Assembly: GCA_946002055.1 (NCBI GenBank)
Contig: CAMFYL010000010.1
Location: forward strand, 1 to 64,000
Direction of reading: 5' to 3'
DNA length: 64,000 nucleotides
Source of the DNA: an uncultured Roseburia sp.
GTDB taxonomy: Bacteria > Bacillota > Clostridia > Lachnospirales > Lachnospiraceae
The position numbers and the translations under genes were made by a program. A model generated the notes under the pieces. The model ran no database searches, had not been told where the DNA came from, and saw only the letters and a list, made by a program, of their open reading frames with translations. Positions within the stretch are counted from its first letter, which is position 1. Each line of letters begins with the position of its first letter. Positions 8,372 to 17,703 of this stretch are shown piece by piece.

Positions 8372-9004
8372 ATGGATATTTCAAATCTTAGTAGGGAAGA
8401 GAAGAAGGCATATGACTTAGAACGCATTGATGCCCTGGTAAACCAGCAGGAAGGCTTGGCACAGACAGCAGATATGGTTGCCCTTGGCATTGATTATCGC
8501 CGAATCCTTCAGTTCGTTAAGGAAGGATATCTCATCCGGCTAAAGAGTGGATATTATACCACCAAGTATTATGAGTGCTCTGAGGAAGAGATGATTGCCA
8601 GGCTTTTTCCGGATGGTATTTTAACAATGGAATCTGCACTTTTTTATTATGGATATTTGGATAAGCGGCCGTATCAGTGGAAGATTGCTATCAGCAAGAA
8701 TACCTCAAAATCCAGATTTAAGATTAATTATCCAAATGTACTCCCTTTCTATTGTGAGGAAAATGTATTAGAGCAGGGTGTGACAAGTATCACGTTAGCA
8801 GGTAAGCCAATGCAGATTTACACAAAGGACAGACTTGTCTGCGATTGTTTGAAATATCAGGAAAAGATGGACCGTGAAGATTTTAAGAAGGCTATCCTCT
8901 CATATATTCAGGATGAGGACAAAGATGTGGCAGCACTAATGACGTATGCAAAAGAGAGAAAGGTAATGAAGAAAGTTCAGACCATGATAGGTGTCTGGTT
9001 GTAA
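8372..9004 (+). CDS. AbiEi-like antitoxin / transcriptional regulator (type IV TA family)
   Basis: 210 aa from the ATG at 8372, placed by GAGGAG (8358-8363); an in-frame GTG at 8363 overlaps that site and is rejected. An N-terminal winged-helix region (residues about 20-60, containing TADMVALGIDYRRILQFVKEGYLIRLKSGYYT) is followed by the LTMESALFYYGYLD stretch and a C-terminal region, as in AbiEi antitoxins. In the family this protein represses its operon and neutralises AbiEii. It is followed after 11 bp by the AbiEii-like gene. It is transcribed from a consensus promoter and probably runs on into the decarboxylase cluster. Confidence 0.8.
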   Translation: MDISNLSREEKKAYDLERIDALVNQQEGLAQTADMVALGIDYRRILQFVKEGYLIRLKSGYYTTKYYECSEEEMIARLFPDGILTMESALFYYGYLDKRPYQWKIAISKNTSKSRFKINYPNVLPFYCEENVLEQGVTSITLAGKPMQIYTKDRLVCDCLKYQEKMDREDFKKAILSYIQDEDKDVAALMTYAKERKVMKKVQTMIGVWL

Positions 9005-9015
9005 GGATAAGAACC

Positions 9016-9876
9016 ATGAATAGCAAGGCAATAAAGATGAAAAGTGAAGAATTGGATATTCCCTTTGCCAACATTTTGTCGGGATACGCAATCGAAGTGG
9101 CAGTGGCCATGATTTCTGCATCTTCCTATGGCGATGAGCTATGGTTGTGTAACTACAAAGATTTGGGAATAGATGTATACAAGAAAAAACCTTCTCTTGC
9201 CCTGTCATACAAGTACCAGGGGAAGAAAGAGCTGGTGGACTTTTGTCAGCAACTCTGTTCGGATTTAGTCAAAAAATATGAAGAAGAAGGTTTTACCATA
9301 AAAGAACAGGAAAGTGGGCCGGCAGAAAAGGGCATCCGTATTTCTTTGGAACTTTTGTTAGAAGATATGTATGTGCCCCTTGTTGTGGATGTGGAGAAGA
9401 TACTCACTTCCCATTTGTTCCCAAGAGAGGAGACGTTACGACTTCTTATGGAGAATAATAAAGCCGTAACTTTGAAGCTTTATCCCATTGAACAGATGGT
9501 TGCTCTGCACTTAGCAGAGATGATCAAGCAGCTTGAGCTGATAAATCAAATGGAACACTATATGGAACTGTACGACATCCTAAAGAAATATACCATTGAG
9601 GGTAGAAAAGTAAAGGATGAGATGGTTCGTCTATGCGAGGAAATGAAAATATTCACGGATGAGAAGGCATACAGCCTTTGGGTAACCTACTTTGACTATA
9701 CCTATATGAAAAAGAAATGGAAAGTTTTGCTGCGACAGCAGAAACGCGAAGAGCCAACGTGGCAGGAGGCATTCTTGCTCATAAAGAAGTTTTTTGAACC
9801 TATTTGGCAGGCGGTGTGCAGGGAGGAAGTATTTTTTGGAGACTGGATGCCGGAGATAGAGAGGTTTTTAGAGTAG
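9016..9876 (+). CDS. AbiEii-like protein with degenerate nucleotidyltransferase site
   Basis: 286 aa. The opening MNSKAIKMKSEELDIPFANILSGYAIE and the later LYPIEQMVALHLAEMI and MELYDILKKY match the AbiEii/DUF1814 layout. The catalytic signature of that family (a Lys-Gly-Gly or Gly-Ser turn followed by paired acidic residues) is missing: where it should stand the sequence reads LCNYKDLGIDVYKKK. The conserved Glu-Lys of the C-terminal part is replaced by LHLAE. It may be an inactivated toxin, a repurposed partner of the upstream protein, or a divergent active form. It ends 12 bp before the decarboxylase start. Confidence 0.65.
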   Translation: MNSKAIKMKSEELDIPFANILSGYAIEVAVAMISASSYGDELWLCNYKDLGIDVYKKKPSLALSYKYQGKKELVDFCQQLCSDLVKKYEEEGFTIKEQESGPAEKGIRISLELLLEDMYVPLVVDVEKILTSHLFPREETLRLLMENNKAVTLKLYPIEQMVALHLAEMIKQLELINQMEHYMELYDILKKYTIEGRKVKDEMVRLCEEMKIFTDEKAYSLWVTYFDYTYMKKKWKVLLRQQKREEPTWQEAFLLIKKFFEPIWQAVCREEVFFGDWMPEIERFLE

Positions 9877-9888
9877 AAGAGGATGCAG

Positions 9889-11280
9889 ATGTTAGAGCAG
9901 GAATTGATAAAATATACAAGTTCAAATGCATACCCGTTTCACATGCCCGGACATAAGAGGCAAGGTTTGTTTGGCGCGGACCCTTATCAGTTGGATATTA
10001 CAGAAATATGCGATTTTGACAATCTTCATGAACCACAGGGTCTGATACTTGAGATGATGAAAAGGGCAGAAAAACTCTACGGAAGCAAAAAGAGCTTTCT
10101 TTTGGTAAATGGATCTACGGTAGGTAACTTGGCAGCTATTTACAGCGCAACCAAACAGGGCGGGTCCATAATCATGGGTCGCAATTGCCATAAGAGCGTA
10201 TATCATGCTGCTCAAATTCGTCAGTTGTCGGTTTGCTATACCAATCCCTCTGTTTCTCCTATGGGAATGATTTTAAAAACGGATATGGAGGAGTACCATA
10301 GAGCAATTTCCTCTTGTCCGGAGGCAACGGCTATTGTGGTAACTTCTCCTACCTATGAAGGAATGGTGGAGGATTTAGACCGTATTGTGGAATTGGCACA
10401 CAAACACAAGATGGCAGTGATAGTAGATGCAGCCCATGGGGCACATTTCCCATTTCATAGACAATTCCCGGAATCACCGCTTGCAAGCGGGGCAGATATT
10501 GTGATTATGAGTCTCCATAAAACGTTGCCTGCATTGACACAGACAGCACTTTTGCATGTGAATAAAGATTCTGTGATTTGTGCAGAAGAAATAGCAAACT
10601 ATTTATCCGTTTTTGAGACAAGTTCACCCTCATATGTGCTACTGTCATCCATTGGGAAATGTCTTGATTTCTTGGAACACAGTGAACAGGCATTTGCGGA
10701 CTATGTGGATAAGTTAGATAAATTTTACGAAGACTGTAAACAACTCAAGTATATTTCCCTGGAACATAGAACTGGTCAGGACAAGGGAAAGCTTGTGTTT
10801 GATACAAGGAAAGGCAATATCAGTGGATATGAGCTGATGGAAAGACTTCGCCTGGAGGATGCAATTGAGTTAGAAATGGCGTCTTTCCATTACGGCTTGG
10901 CGATGAGTAGTGTGATGGATTGCCAGGAGGGATTTGATCGGTTACTTCAGGGACTTCTTCGCATAGATGCAGATTGCGAACAGTCCCGGAAAGAAGATAT
11001 TTGCGTAAATGGCATATATGACACAGGGGAAAAGGCAATGGAAATGTATGAGGCCATAGACAGGGAGAAAGAGCTTATTTCCCTAAAAAATGCAGCTGGA
11101 CGGGTTGCAGGAGATATGGTTTCTTTGTATCCGCCGGGTGTGCCGGTGCTGGTGCCGGGAGAAATCATTTCCCAGAGAAGCATAGAGATTCTGGAATTGG
11201 CTATAAGACAGGGCTTACAGGTTAACGGCCTTAAGGAGATGACAGAGGGAGAAAAGGGGATACAGGCCGTTGTCAATTAG
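9889..11280 (+). CDS. PLP-dependent Orn/Lys/Arg decarboxylase family protein (YaaO/SpeA-like)
   Basis: 463 aa from the ATG at 9889; AAGAGG lies six bases upstream, whereas an ATG at 9883 would have no room. The fold type I aminotransferase core shows HMPGHKRQ near the N-terminus, VNGSTVGN, VDAAHGAH, and the PLP lysine in SLHKTLPALTQTA (about Lys211). The C-terminal part has PPGVPVLVPGE, typical of the family. Members decarboxylate arginine, lysine or ornithine for polyamine synthesis; the specificity cannot be read here. In Bacillus the orthologue YaaO stands in the same neighbourhood (yaaO-tmk-yaaQ-yaaR-holB). Confidence 0.88.
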   Translation: MLEQELIKYTSSNAYPFHMPGHKRQGLFGADPYQLDITEICDFDNLHEPQGLILEMMKRAEKLYGSKKSFLLVNGSTVGNLAAIYSATKQGGSIIMGRNCHKSVYHAAQIRQLSVCYTNPSVSPMGMILKTDMEEYHRAISSCPEATAIVVTSPTYEGMVEDLDRIVELAHKHKMAVIVDAAHGAHFPFHRQFPESPLASGADIVIMSLHKTLPALTQTALLHVNKDSVICAEEIANYLSVFETSSPSYVLLSSIGKCLDFLEHSEQAFADYVDKLDKFYEDCKQLKYISLEHRTGQDKGKLVFDTRKGNISGYELMERLRLEDAIELEMASFHYGLAMSSVMDCQEGFDRLLQGLLRIDADCEQSRKEDICVNGIYDTGEKAMEMYEAIDREKELISLKNAAGRVAGDMVSLYPPGVPVLVPGEIISQRSIEILELAIRQGLQVNGLKEMTEGEKGIQAVVN

Positions 11281-11298
11281 TACGGACTATATTATACT
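11270..11298 (+). promoter_or_regulatory. Promoter of the GK-like/yaaR/holB operon
   Basis: TTGTCA (11270-11275) and TATACT (11293-11298) are 17 bp apart; the -35 box lies inside the end of the decarboxylase gene. Confidence 0.6.
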
Positions 11299-11346
11299 TT
11301 ATTAGATATGACAGGGGGTTTTGCCTCCAAAAACCTAGGAGAAGGT

Positions 11347-11934
11347 ATGGGAAAGATATTTTGTATTATAGGGAAAAGTTCCACGGGAAAGGACACGATA
11401 TTTCAGCGATTGTTAGATAGAGAAGATCTAGGTCTTTGTCAGATTGTTTCATACACCACCAGGCCAATTCGAGCCGGAGAGGTGGATGGCATCGAGTATC
11501 ACTTCTGCTCTAAGGAGGAGGAGAGGGCGCTGGAAGAAGCGGGAAAAGTAGTGGAGCTGCGAAGCTATGACACGTGTCACGGCGTGTGGGATTACTTTAC
11601 CGTAGATGATGGACAAGTTGATCTGGATAAGAACAATTATCTCATTATCGGAACCATTGAATCCTTCGTAAAGATTCGGGAATACTACAGCAAAGATGTG
11701 GTTATTCCGATATATATAGAAGTAGAAGACGGTGTGCGCCTGCAAAGGGCCTTGCAACGGGAGATGAGTCAGACCAATCCAAAGTATGAGGAGATGTGCC
11801 GCAGATTCCTGGCGGACAGTCAGGATTTCTCCAGAGAGAATATGCAGGCGGCAGGCATATCTCACATTTTCTATAATGTGGAGATTAATCAGACGGAAGA
11901 AGAGATCGTTACATATATGAAGTCTCTAATGTAG
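11347..11934 (+). CDS. Guanylate kinase-like protein
   Basis: 195 aa from the ATG at 11347, preceded by AGGAG. An in-frame ATG at 11308 would add a non-homologous leader. The P-loop reads GKSSTGKDT. SYTTRPIRAGEVDGIEYHF is the guanylate-binding segment of GMP kinases. The next segment (VELRSYDTCHGVWDYFTV) departs from the canonical EWAxVHGNYYGT, so the GMP-contacting Glu is not obvious. The protein may be a second, divergent guanylate kinase or a related nucleoside monophosphate kinase standing where Bacillus has tmk. Confidence 0.75.
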   Translation: MGKIFCIIGKSSTGKDTIFQRLLDREDLGLCQIVSYTTRPIRAGEVDGIEYHFCSKEEERALEEAGKVVELRSYDTCHGVWDYFTVDDGQVDLDKNNYLIIGTIESFVKIREYYSKDVVIPIYIEVEDGVRLQRALQREMSQTNPKYEEMCRRFLADSQDFSRENMQAAGISHIFYNVEINQTEEEIVTYMKSLM

Positions 11935-11952
11935 AGATGGAGGAGAACGCTC

Positions 11953-12393
11953 ATGGATATGAGAGTAAATGAGGTTTCAAATGTTTCTCAGACAACTGAG
12001 GTAAACACAGCAAAACCAACGGATGATAGTTTTAAATTTACCTTGGCCAGTGCCATCGATGATGCCCAACTTAAGGAAAAATTGACAGGCCTGATGGAGG
12101 AAATCACGGAGCAGGGAAAGAAAATCAGCCAACATATGGATGTTCGGGACATGAAGAAGTACCGCTCTCTGGTAAAAGATTTTATGAATGAAGTGGTAAA
12201 CCGTTCCCATAAGTTCTCCAGAGAAAACTTCCTAGACCGAAGAGGCCGCCACAGAGTGTACGGTATCGTAAAACTTGTGGACAAGAATTTGGATGAGTTG
12301 GCAGAGGAATTGGTGAAGGAAGAAAAAGACCATATTGCCATTTTGGGCAAGGTGGATGAGATCAGGGGACTGCTTCTTGATATTTCCACCTAA
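11953..12393 (+). CDS. yaaR: YaaR family protein (DUF327)
   Basis: 146 aa. After a variable N-terminus the sequence contains [24 protein letters not shown] and [30 protein letters not shown], characteristic of DUF327/YaaR. The function is unknown; the gene is found between a nucleotide kinase and holB in many Firmicutes, as here. AGGAGAAC precedes the ATG. The protein is predicted helical and cytoplasmic. Confidence 0.88.
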   Translation: MDMRVNEVSNVSQTTEVNTAKPTDDSFKFTLASAIDDAQLKEKLTGLMEEITEQGKKISQHMDVRDMKKYRSLVKDFMNEVVNRSHKFSRENFLDRRGRHRVYGIVKLVDKNLDELAEELVKEEKDHIAILGKVDEIRGLLLDIST

Positions 12394-12403
12394 GGAGAGA
12401 TAG

Positions 12404-13396
12404 ATGAAATTTGCAGATATATGTGGACAATCCCATATCAAGGAACATTTGCAAAATGCCATTGCTATGGGCAAGGTATCTCATGCATACATTATCAGCG
12501 GTGAGAAGGATTCCGGGAAGAAGATGTTAGCGGAGGCGTTTGCCGCCGCGCTTCTCTGTGAGAAGGAAGGACGAGATGCTTGTGGAGTGTGTCGCTCATG
12601 TAAACAGGCTATGGATTACAATCATCCCGATATTCGCTATGTAACCCACGAAAAACCAACCACCATTTCAGTGGAGGATATTCGTCAACAGATAAACAAT
12701 GACATTGTGATAAAACCATACGCCAGCTCCCATAAAATATACATTGTGGACGAGGCGGAGAAAATGAACAAGATGGCGCAGAATGCTTTGCTGAAAACCA
12801 TAGAGGAACCACCGGAATATGGGGTGATTCTTCTGCTTACTACAAATGCAGCAGGGTTTTTGCCAACCATTCTATCCCGTTGTGTCACCTTAGAGATGCA
12901 ACCTATTCCTACGGACATTATCATCAAAGAGCTGATGGAGAAACATCGCATTCCTGACTATCAGGCAGAAGTGTGTGCATCCTTTGCACAGGGCAATTTG
13001 GGAAAAGCCATAAAGCTAGCTTCTTCTGATGAATTCAATGAGATTAAAAATGGCATGGTAGCTATGCTTCGTCGTATGGAAAATATGGACCTGTACGAGG
13101 TTTCACAGGTTGTAAAACAATTGGAAGAGTATAAACCGGAGATACAAGATTATTTGGATTTGCTCACCATCTGGTTTCGAGATGTGTTATTATATAAGTC
13201 GACAGGTAATCAGCAAGGCATAACCTTCCGAGACGAGGCACTAATTATAAAAAAGCAGGCAGAAGCTGCTAGCTACAATGGCCTTGAGAAGATTTTAGAA
13301 GCTGTAACAACAGCAAAACGTAGAATCGCAGCAAACGGAAATTACAACCTTGCAATTGAGTTGATGCTGCTGACCATAAAGGAGAATATTTCATGA
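12404..13396 (+). CDS. holB: DNA polymerase III subunit delta'
   Basis: 330 aa, a clamp-loader AAA+ subunit. HAYIISGEKDSGKKMLA is the P-loop region (degenerate, as usual for delta'). A zinc knuckle follows (Cys in CGVCRSC), then KIYIVDEAEKMNKMAQNALLKTIEEPP (Walker B) and LSRCVTLEMQP (sensor 1/SRC motif). It works with DnaX and delta to load the beta clamp. It overlaps the next gene by four bases (ATGA), so the two are translationally coupled. Confidence 0.95.
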   Translation: MKFADICGQSHIKEHLQNAIAMGKVSHAYIISGEKDSGKKMLAEAFAAALLCEKEGRDACGVCRSCKQAMDYNHPDIRYVTHEKPTTISVEDIRQQINNDIVIKPYASSHKIYIVDEAEKMNKMAQNALLKTIEEPPEYGVILLLTTNAAGFLPTILSRCVTLEMQPIPTDIIIKELMEKHRIPDYQAEVCASFAQGNLGKAIKLASSDEFNEIKNGMVAMLRRMENMDLYEVSQVVKQLEEYKPEIQDYLDLLTIWFRDVLLYKSTGNQQGITFRDEALIIKKQAEAASYNGLEKILEAVTTAKRRIAANGNYNLAIELMLLTIKENIS

Positions 13397-14271
13397 CAAA
13401 AATTATTGGCGTGCGTTTTCGCACTGCAGGAAAGATTTACTATTTTGGACCAAAGGATTTTCAGATAGAAGTTGGAGACAAAGTAGTCGTTGAGACAGCA
13501 AGAGGAGTAGAGCTTGGAACGGTAGCCGTAGGGCCAAAGGAAGTGCCGGATGAGGAAGTGGTACAACCTCTAAAGTCTGTACAGCGTCTGGCTACAGAAG
13601 AAGATCTTAAGAAGATAGAAAAGAATAAAGAAAAGGAAAAAGAAGCATTCAAGATTTGTCAGGAAAAGATAAAAAAACATAATCTTGAAATGAAGCTTGT
13701 GGATGCAGAGTATACCTTTGATAACAATAAGCTACTTTTCTATTTTACAGCAGACGGACGAATCGATTTCCGTGAACTTGTAAAAGATTTGGCATCCGTT
13801 TTTCGCACAAGAATAGAGCTGCGCCAGATTGGCGTAAGAGATGAGACCAAGACCTTAGGTGGAATCGGTATCTGTGGCCGGGCACTTTGCTGCACCACAT
13901 ATTTGACAGATTTTGTGCCGGTTTCTATTAAGATGGCTAAGGAGCAGAATCTTTCTTTAAACCCAACTAAGATTTCCGGTGTGTGTGGCCGATTGATGTG
14001 TTGCCTGAAAAACGAGCAGGAGACATATGAGTATCTCAATGCACAGTTGCCAAATGTAGGTGATATGGTGAAGACCCCGGAAGGTATTAAGGGTCAGGTG
14101 AAGTCGGTAAATGTTTTGCGTCAGCTCGTTAAAGTTGTCATTGAGCAGAATGACACCAAGGAAGAGAGAGAATATGCCGTAAAGGAATTACAGTTCAAGG
14201 CGAAACGCAAAAATGTAAAGGTCACAAAGGAAGAGTTAAAAGAGCTGGCTAAGCTAGAGGATGATAAATAA
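13393..14271 (+). CDS. ricT: PSP1-domain protein RicT (YaaT)
   Basis: 292 aa. The PSP1 domain reads from residue about 1 to 130 (IIGVRFRTAGKIYYF, ELGTVAVGP). It is followed by GGIGICGRALCCTTYL and KISGVCGRLMCCLKNE, whose cysteines coordinate the iron-sulfur cluster in the Bacillus YaaT-YlbF-YmcA complex. That complex steers RNA processing by RNase Y and affects sporulation and competence. Start ATGA overlaps the holB stop, and the stop shares a base with the next ATG. Confidence 0.93.
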   Translation: MTKIIGVRFRTAGKIYYFGPKDFQIEVGDKVVVETARGVELGTVAVGPKEVPDEEVVQPLKSVQRLATEEDLKKIEKNKEKEKEAFKICQEKIKKHNLEMKLVDAEYTFDNNKLLFYFTADGRIDFRELVKDLASVFRTRIELRQIGVRDETKTLGGIGICGRALCCTTYLTDFVPVSIKMAKEQNLSLNPTKISGVCGRLMCCLKNEQETYEYLNAQLPNVGDMVKTPEGIKGQVKSVNVLRQLVKVVIEQNDTKEEREYAVKELQFKAKRKNVKVTKEELKELAKLEDDK

Positions 14272-15011
14272 TGAATCAGGTGATGTTGTTGCCGGGGGAG
14301 CGATTGGATGATTTGCAGAGAAATGGCTACAAAATCATCCAGAACCCAGAGAAATTCTGCTTTGGTATGGACGCTGTGCTATTATCCGGATTTGCCAAAG
14401 TAAAGCCTGGTGAAAAGGTCATAGATTTGGGGACGGGAACAGGTATCATCCCCATTTTGCTGGAAGCGAAAAGTAAGGGAGAGCACTTTTTTGGGCTGGA
14501 GATTCAGCCGGAGAGTGCAGATATGGCAACCAGAAGCGTGGCATATAATGGGTTACAGGATAAGATATCCATTGTAACGGGAGATTTGAAAGATGCAGCA
14601 AAAACCTTTGGTGCATCTTCTTTTGATGTGGTGACAAGCAATCCCCCCTATATGACCAAGGATCATGGATTGGTTAATAGCGGAGATGCAAAAACCATTG
14701 CTCGCCATGAGATATATTGCAATTTAGAAGATTTAGTCACAAATACGGCGAAACTCCTAAAGCCGGGAGGAAGATGTTATTTTGTACATCGTCCGTTTCG
14801 ACTGGTGGAGATTTTGTCACTTATGAGTCAATATGGAATTGAGCCAAAGAGAATGCAGCTGGTATATCCCTATGTGGACAAGGAGCCCAATATGGTCTTG
14901 ATCGAGGGTTTGCGTGGAGGGAAATCGCGACTTACGGTGGAAAAACCTCTGATTGTTTATGAGCGACCGGGAGTATATACACCAGAGATTTATGATATTT
15001 ACGGATATTGA
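14271..15011 (+). CDS. tRNA1(Val) (adenine(37)-N6)-methyltransferase-like (YabB/TrmN6)
   Basis: 246 aa, Rossmann-fold SAM methyltransferase. KVIDLGTGTGIIPI is motif I. VVTSNPPYM is the catalytic NPPY-type motif of N6-adenine methylases. The start overlaps the ricT stop by one base. It corresponds to Bacillus YabB, in the same order before rsmI. The precise target nucleotide is inferred from the family. Confidence 0.9.
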   Translation: MNQVMLLPGERLDDLQRNGYKIIQNPEKFCFGMDAVLLSGFAKVKPGEKVIDLGTGTGIIPILLEAKSKGEHFFGLEIQPESADMATRSVAYNGLQDKISIVTGDLKDAAKTFGASSFDVVTSNPPYMTKDHGLVNSGDAKTIARHEIYCNLEDLVTNTAKLLKPGGRCYFVHRPFRLVEILSLMSQYGIEPKRMQLVYPYVDKEPNMVLIEGLRGGKSRLTVEKPLIVYERPGVYTPEIYDIYGY

Positions 15012-15031
15012 TAATAGGAAAGGAAAAGGAA

Positions 15032-15874
15032 ATGTCAGGTATTTTGTATTTGTGTGCCACGCCAATTGGAAATCTGGAGGATATGACATTTCGTGCCGTT
15101 CGCATTTTAAAGGAAGTGGACTTGATTGCGGCTGAGGATACCAGAAATTCCATTAAGTTATTGCAGCATTTTGACATTACCACACCCATGACCAGTTATC
15201 ATGAGTTTAATAAGATTGAGAAGGCAAAGAAGTTGCTGGAGATGCTGCATGCGGGAAAGAATATTGCCGTTATTACCGATGCAGGGACCCCGGGAATTTC
15301 TGATCCGGGAGAGGAACTTGTTGCCATGTGCTTTCAGGAGGACATTGAGGTAAATGCTCTGCCGGGAGCAGCGGCATGTATTACCGCAGTGACTTCTTCG
15401 GGGCAGGCTTGCCGAAGATTTTCCTTTGAAGCATTTCTTCCAAAGGATAAAAAGGAGCGGGCCAGAGTCTTAGACGAGATCTCCAGAGAAACCCGCACAA
15501 TCATAATTTACGAAGCGCCTCACCATCTGAAAGCCACATTGGCGGAATTAAAAGAAGTGCTGGGAGACCGGGACATTACCCTTTGCCGGGAACTGACAAA
15601 GCGATATGAAGAAAAAAGAAAGACTACCATTGAGAAGGCAATTGCTTACTATCAGTCCCAGGAGCCAAAGGGAGAGTACGTTCTTGTTATTGCCGGCAAG
15701 TCGAAAGAGCAGGTACGGATTGAACAGCGCAGCCAGTGGGAAGAGATGTCCATAGAGGAGCATATGGAGATGTATCTTTCCCAAGGGATGGATAAGAAAG
15801 ATGCCATGAAGGCAGTGGCAAAGGACCGGGGTGTCAGCAAGCGGGACATCTATCAGGCGCTTTTGCCAAAATAA
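15032..15874 (+). CDS. rsmI: 16S rRNA (cytidine(1402)-2'-O)-methyltransferase
   Basis: 280 aa from the ATG at 15032, behind AGGAAAGG; a TTG eight codons upstream overlaps yabB and is less likely. YLCATPIGNLEDMTFRAV, AAEDTRN, ITDAGTPGISDPG and LPGAAACITA are standard RsmI/tetrapyrrole-methylase-fold motifs. The enzyme methylates the ribose of C1402 in the decoding centre. Its last 22 bases overlap, tail to tail, the end of the DUF885 gene on the other strand. Confidence 0.95.
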   Translation: MSGILYLCATPIGNLEDMTFRAVRILKEVDLIAAEDTRNSIKLLQHFDITTPMTSYHEFNKIEKAKKLLEMLHAGKNIAVITDAGTPGISDPGEELVAMCFQEDIEVNALPGAAACITAVTSSGQACRRFSFEAFLPKDKKERARVLDEISRETRTIIIYEAPHHLKATLAELKEVLGDRDITLCRELTKRYEEKRKTTIEKAIAYYQSQEPKGEYVLVIAGKSKEQVRIEQRSQWEEMSIEEHMEMYLSQGMDKKDAMKAVAKDRGVSKRDIYQALLPK

Positions 15875-17625
15875 TTCAAAAGCTCTCTTCTCAATATGGA
15901 GAAAGAAGAGGGTCCTGTCTGTAAAATACATTTGTGAAAATCCATTGGTGAGAAGGTGTCAGGGTACATCTTCTCACATTCATTTCTCAGGTCTTCGAAA
16001 TTCATATATCCCACGTAGTATTTTAAGTAGTTGGCAGGATCGTTGCCGATGATGTGGTAGATTTCAGAAACTACTTCTTTATCATGAATCCCGTATTCAC
16101 TTAAAAAATCCAATAAGATATCTTCATCCCAACCGTAGTAGTGGATGCCGATATCTGCAGAGGCATAAAGGCTTAGCACAACGCTTTGATTTAATGACAG
16201 AATTTGTGCTACCTGGGCAGGGAGTCCTGCATACTGATAAGATTGCATTTCCACGTAGGTAGCCCATCCTTCCACATAGCCGGGGTAGGAAAGAAGGCAA
16301 CGGACGGGCTCGTATCCGTAGTTATAACTCATACAGGTCTGATAAAGATGACCGGGAAATCCTTCGTGAGCCATGGTAGTGAAAAGATCCAGTGTGTTGG
16401 GAAAGCTTTTGGCATTGTAATATACATCATGGCTATCATATGCATCGATTGGTGCAATCAAGTAATAGGCAGGAGCGCTGTATGGAGCAATTTCCTTTGA
16501 CACAGGGTGAATGGCAACAGTGACATTGGGAAAGGAGGGGAAGTCCTTATCAATGGATTGTCGCAATATCTCCATCATTTCTTCCGGATCCGTTAAGGGG
16601 CACTGATAGTTTGCGATGGAGGAGGCAAGGGAAGGATGTGCAGCCAGAAGCTTTGACATTTTCCTCACATCTGCATTGCGCTTTGTTTCTATCTCTTGGA
16701 ACAGATGAAAAGGAGAGGCGTTGCAGCCCGTTGAAGCCTTTACGACAGAAGCATAATACTTATGTCCTTTTGGCACCTGACAAAGACTTAAACCAAGGTC
16801 ATCATTTACGGATAAAGACAATAAATCTTTTGACAGAGACAAATATGATGGCAAAACGACATCACAAATAACAGCGTGGTTCTTGTTAATATACTTCTGC
16901 TTTTCCTGATGGGAGAGAAAATCGCATGATTGTATCCTCTCCTGAAAGGACACAAGTAGCATATGGTTTGACCGGGGTTTCGAAAAATCTTTGCAAAAGG
17001 AAATGGTCTCATGAAAACCTTCTTTATTTTGCAGTAAACCCTTTTCGCTCTTTTCCTGAGCAAAGCAGAGGAGCTGTTCGAAGTAGATGTCCACATCGTC
17101 CAGCAAATGGAAATAGAGTGAAATATCTTCCTTGTTGTGAAAGGAGTATGCAGAAAGCAGAGTGGGTAATGTGGCAGGGACTCCGCTGGTGGGAGACAGG
17201 GGGTCTGCATAATAATAGAAATCATTGAAGCTCTCCTGCAGAGTGTAATAATCCTGTAAAAGATCATAGACCAATTGGTTCCGCGGAGATAACTGTTGAT
17301 AAGAAATCTGCTTTAATTCTTTCAGAAAGGCACGTTTGTCTTTCTGGGCTGCCTGAAAGCTGTGATAGGACAAATCCGAAAATGACTCCCTGGAAAAAGA
17401 GATTCCGTATGCAGAAGGGTTGGCAACAGAAAAGTGACAGGAAAGAGGATCTTCTGCCATCTGAGAGGCAAACCACTGATGGGATAAAGTTTCAAATGCT
17501 TCGTCAGCGCTGTGACCGGAAGTGGGTTCTAAGGCACCTTTTCCTAAATTGTTATTACCACATCCAAAGAGAAGGCAACATATAAGGGAAAGAACGGAAA
17601 AAAAGGAAATGATTTGTTTTTTCAT
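15853..17625 (-). CDS. DUF885 family lipoprotein, probable zinc metallopeptidase
   Basis: 590 aa from the ATG at 17625, which has GGAGGG upstream and opens a lipoprotein signal (MKKQIISFF, lipobox LLFGC). Longer upstream in-frame starts lack a ribosome site. The DUF885 signature is clear: MAHEGFPGHLYQ (about residue 417) gives two histidines and a glutamate for metal binding, and GYVEGWATYVEMQSY supplies the further glutamate. The protein should be anchored outside the membrane and may be a carboxypeptidase-like enzyme, but substrates for this family are poorly known. No terminator separates it from the convergent rsmI, which it overlaps by 22 bp. Confidence 0.88.
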   Translation of the reverse strand: MKKQIISFFSVLSLICCLLFGCGNNNLGKGALEPTSGHSADEAFETLSHQWFASQMAEDPLSCHFSVANPSAYGISFSRESFSDLSYHSFQAAQKDKRAFLKELKQISYQQLSPRNQLVYDLLQDYYTLQESFNDFYYYADPLSPTSGVPATLPTLLSAYSFHNKEDISLYFHLLDDVDIYFEQLLCFAQEKSEKGLLQNKEGFHETISFCKDFSKPRSNHMLLVSFQERIQSCDFLSHQEKQKYINKNHAVICDVVLPSYLSLSKDLLSLSVNDDLGLSLCQVPKGHKYYASVVKASTGCNASPFHLFQEIETKRNADVRKMSKLLAAHPSLASSIANYQCPLTDPEEMMEILRQSIDKDFPSFPNVTVAIHPVSKEIAPYSAPAYYLIAPIDAYDSHDVYYNAKSFPNTLDLFTTMAHEGFPGHLYQTCMSYNYGYEPVRCLLSYPGYVEGWATYVEMQSYQYAGLPAQVAQILSLNQSVVLSLYASADIGIHYYGWDEDILLDFLSEYGIHDKEVVSEIYHIIGNDPANYLKYYVGYMNFEDLRNECEKMYPDTFSPMDFHKCILQTGPSSFSILRRELLNYFGKSA

Positions 17626-17703
17626 AAGCCCTCCTATATATTTCATACAGAATAGTTTATGAAAAAATGAAAAAGTTATGATGGGAGAGAAAATCAAATT
17701 TTT

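Noticed and set aside
9016..9876. AbiEii-like gene as a pseudogene
   Set aside because: The frame is intact over 286 codons with a good start and normal codon use; only the catalytic signature is missing.
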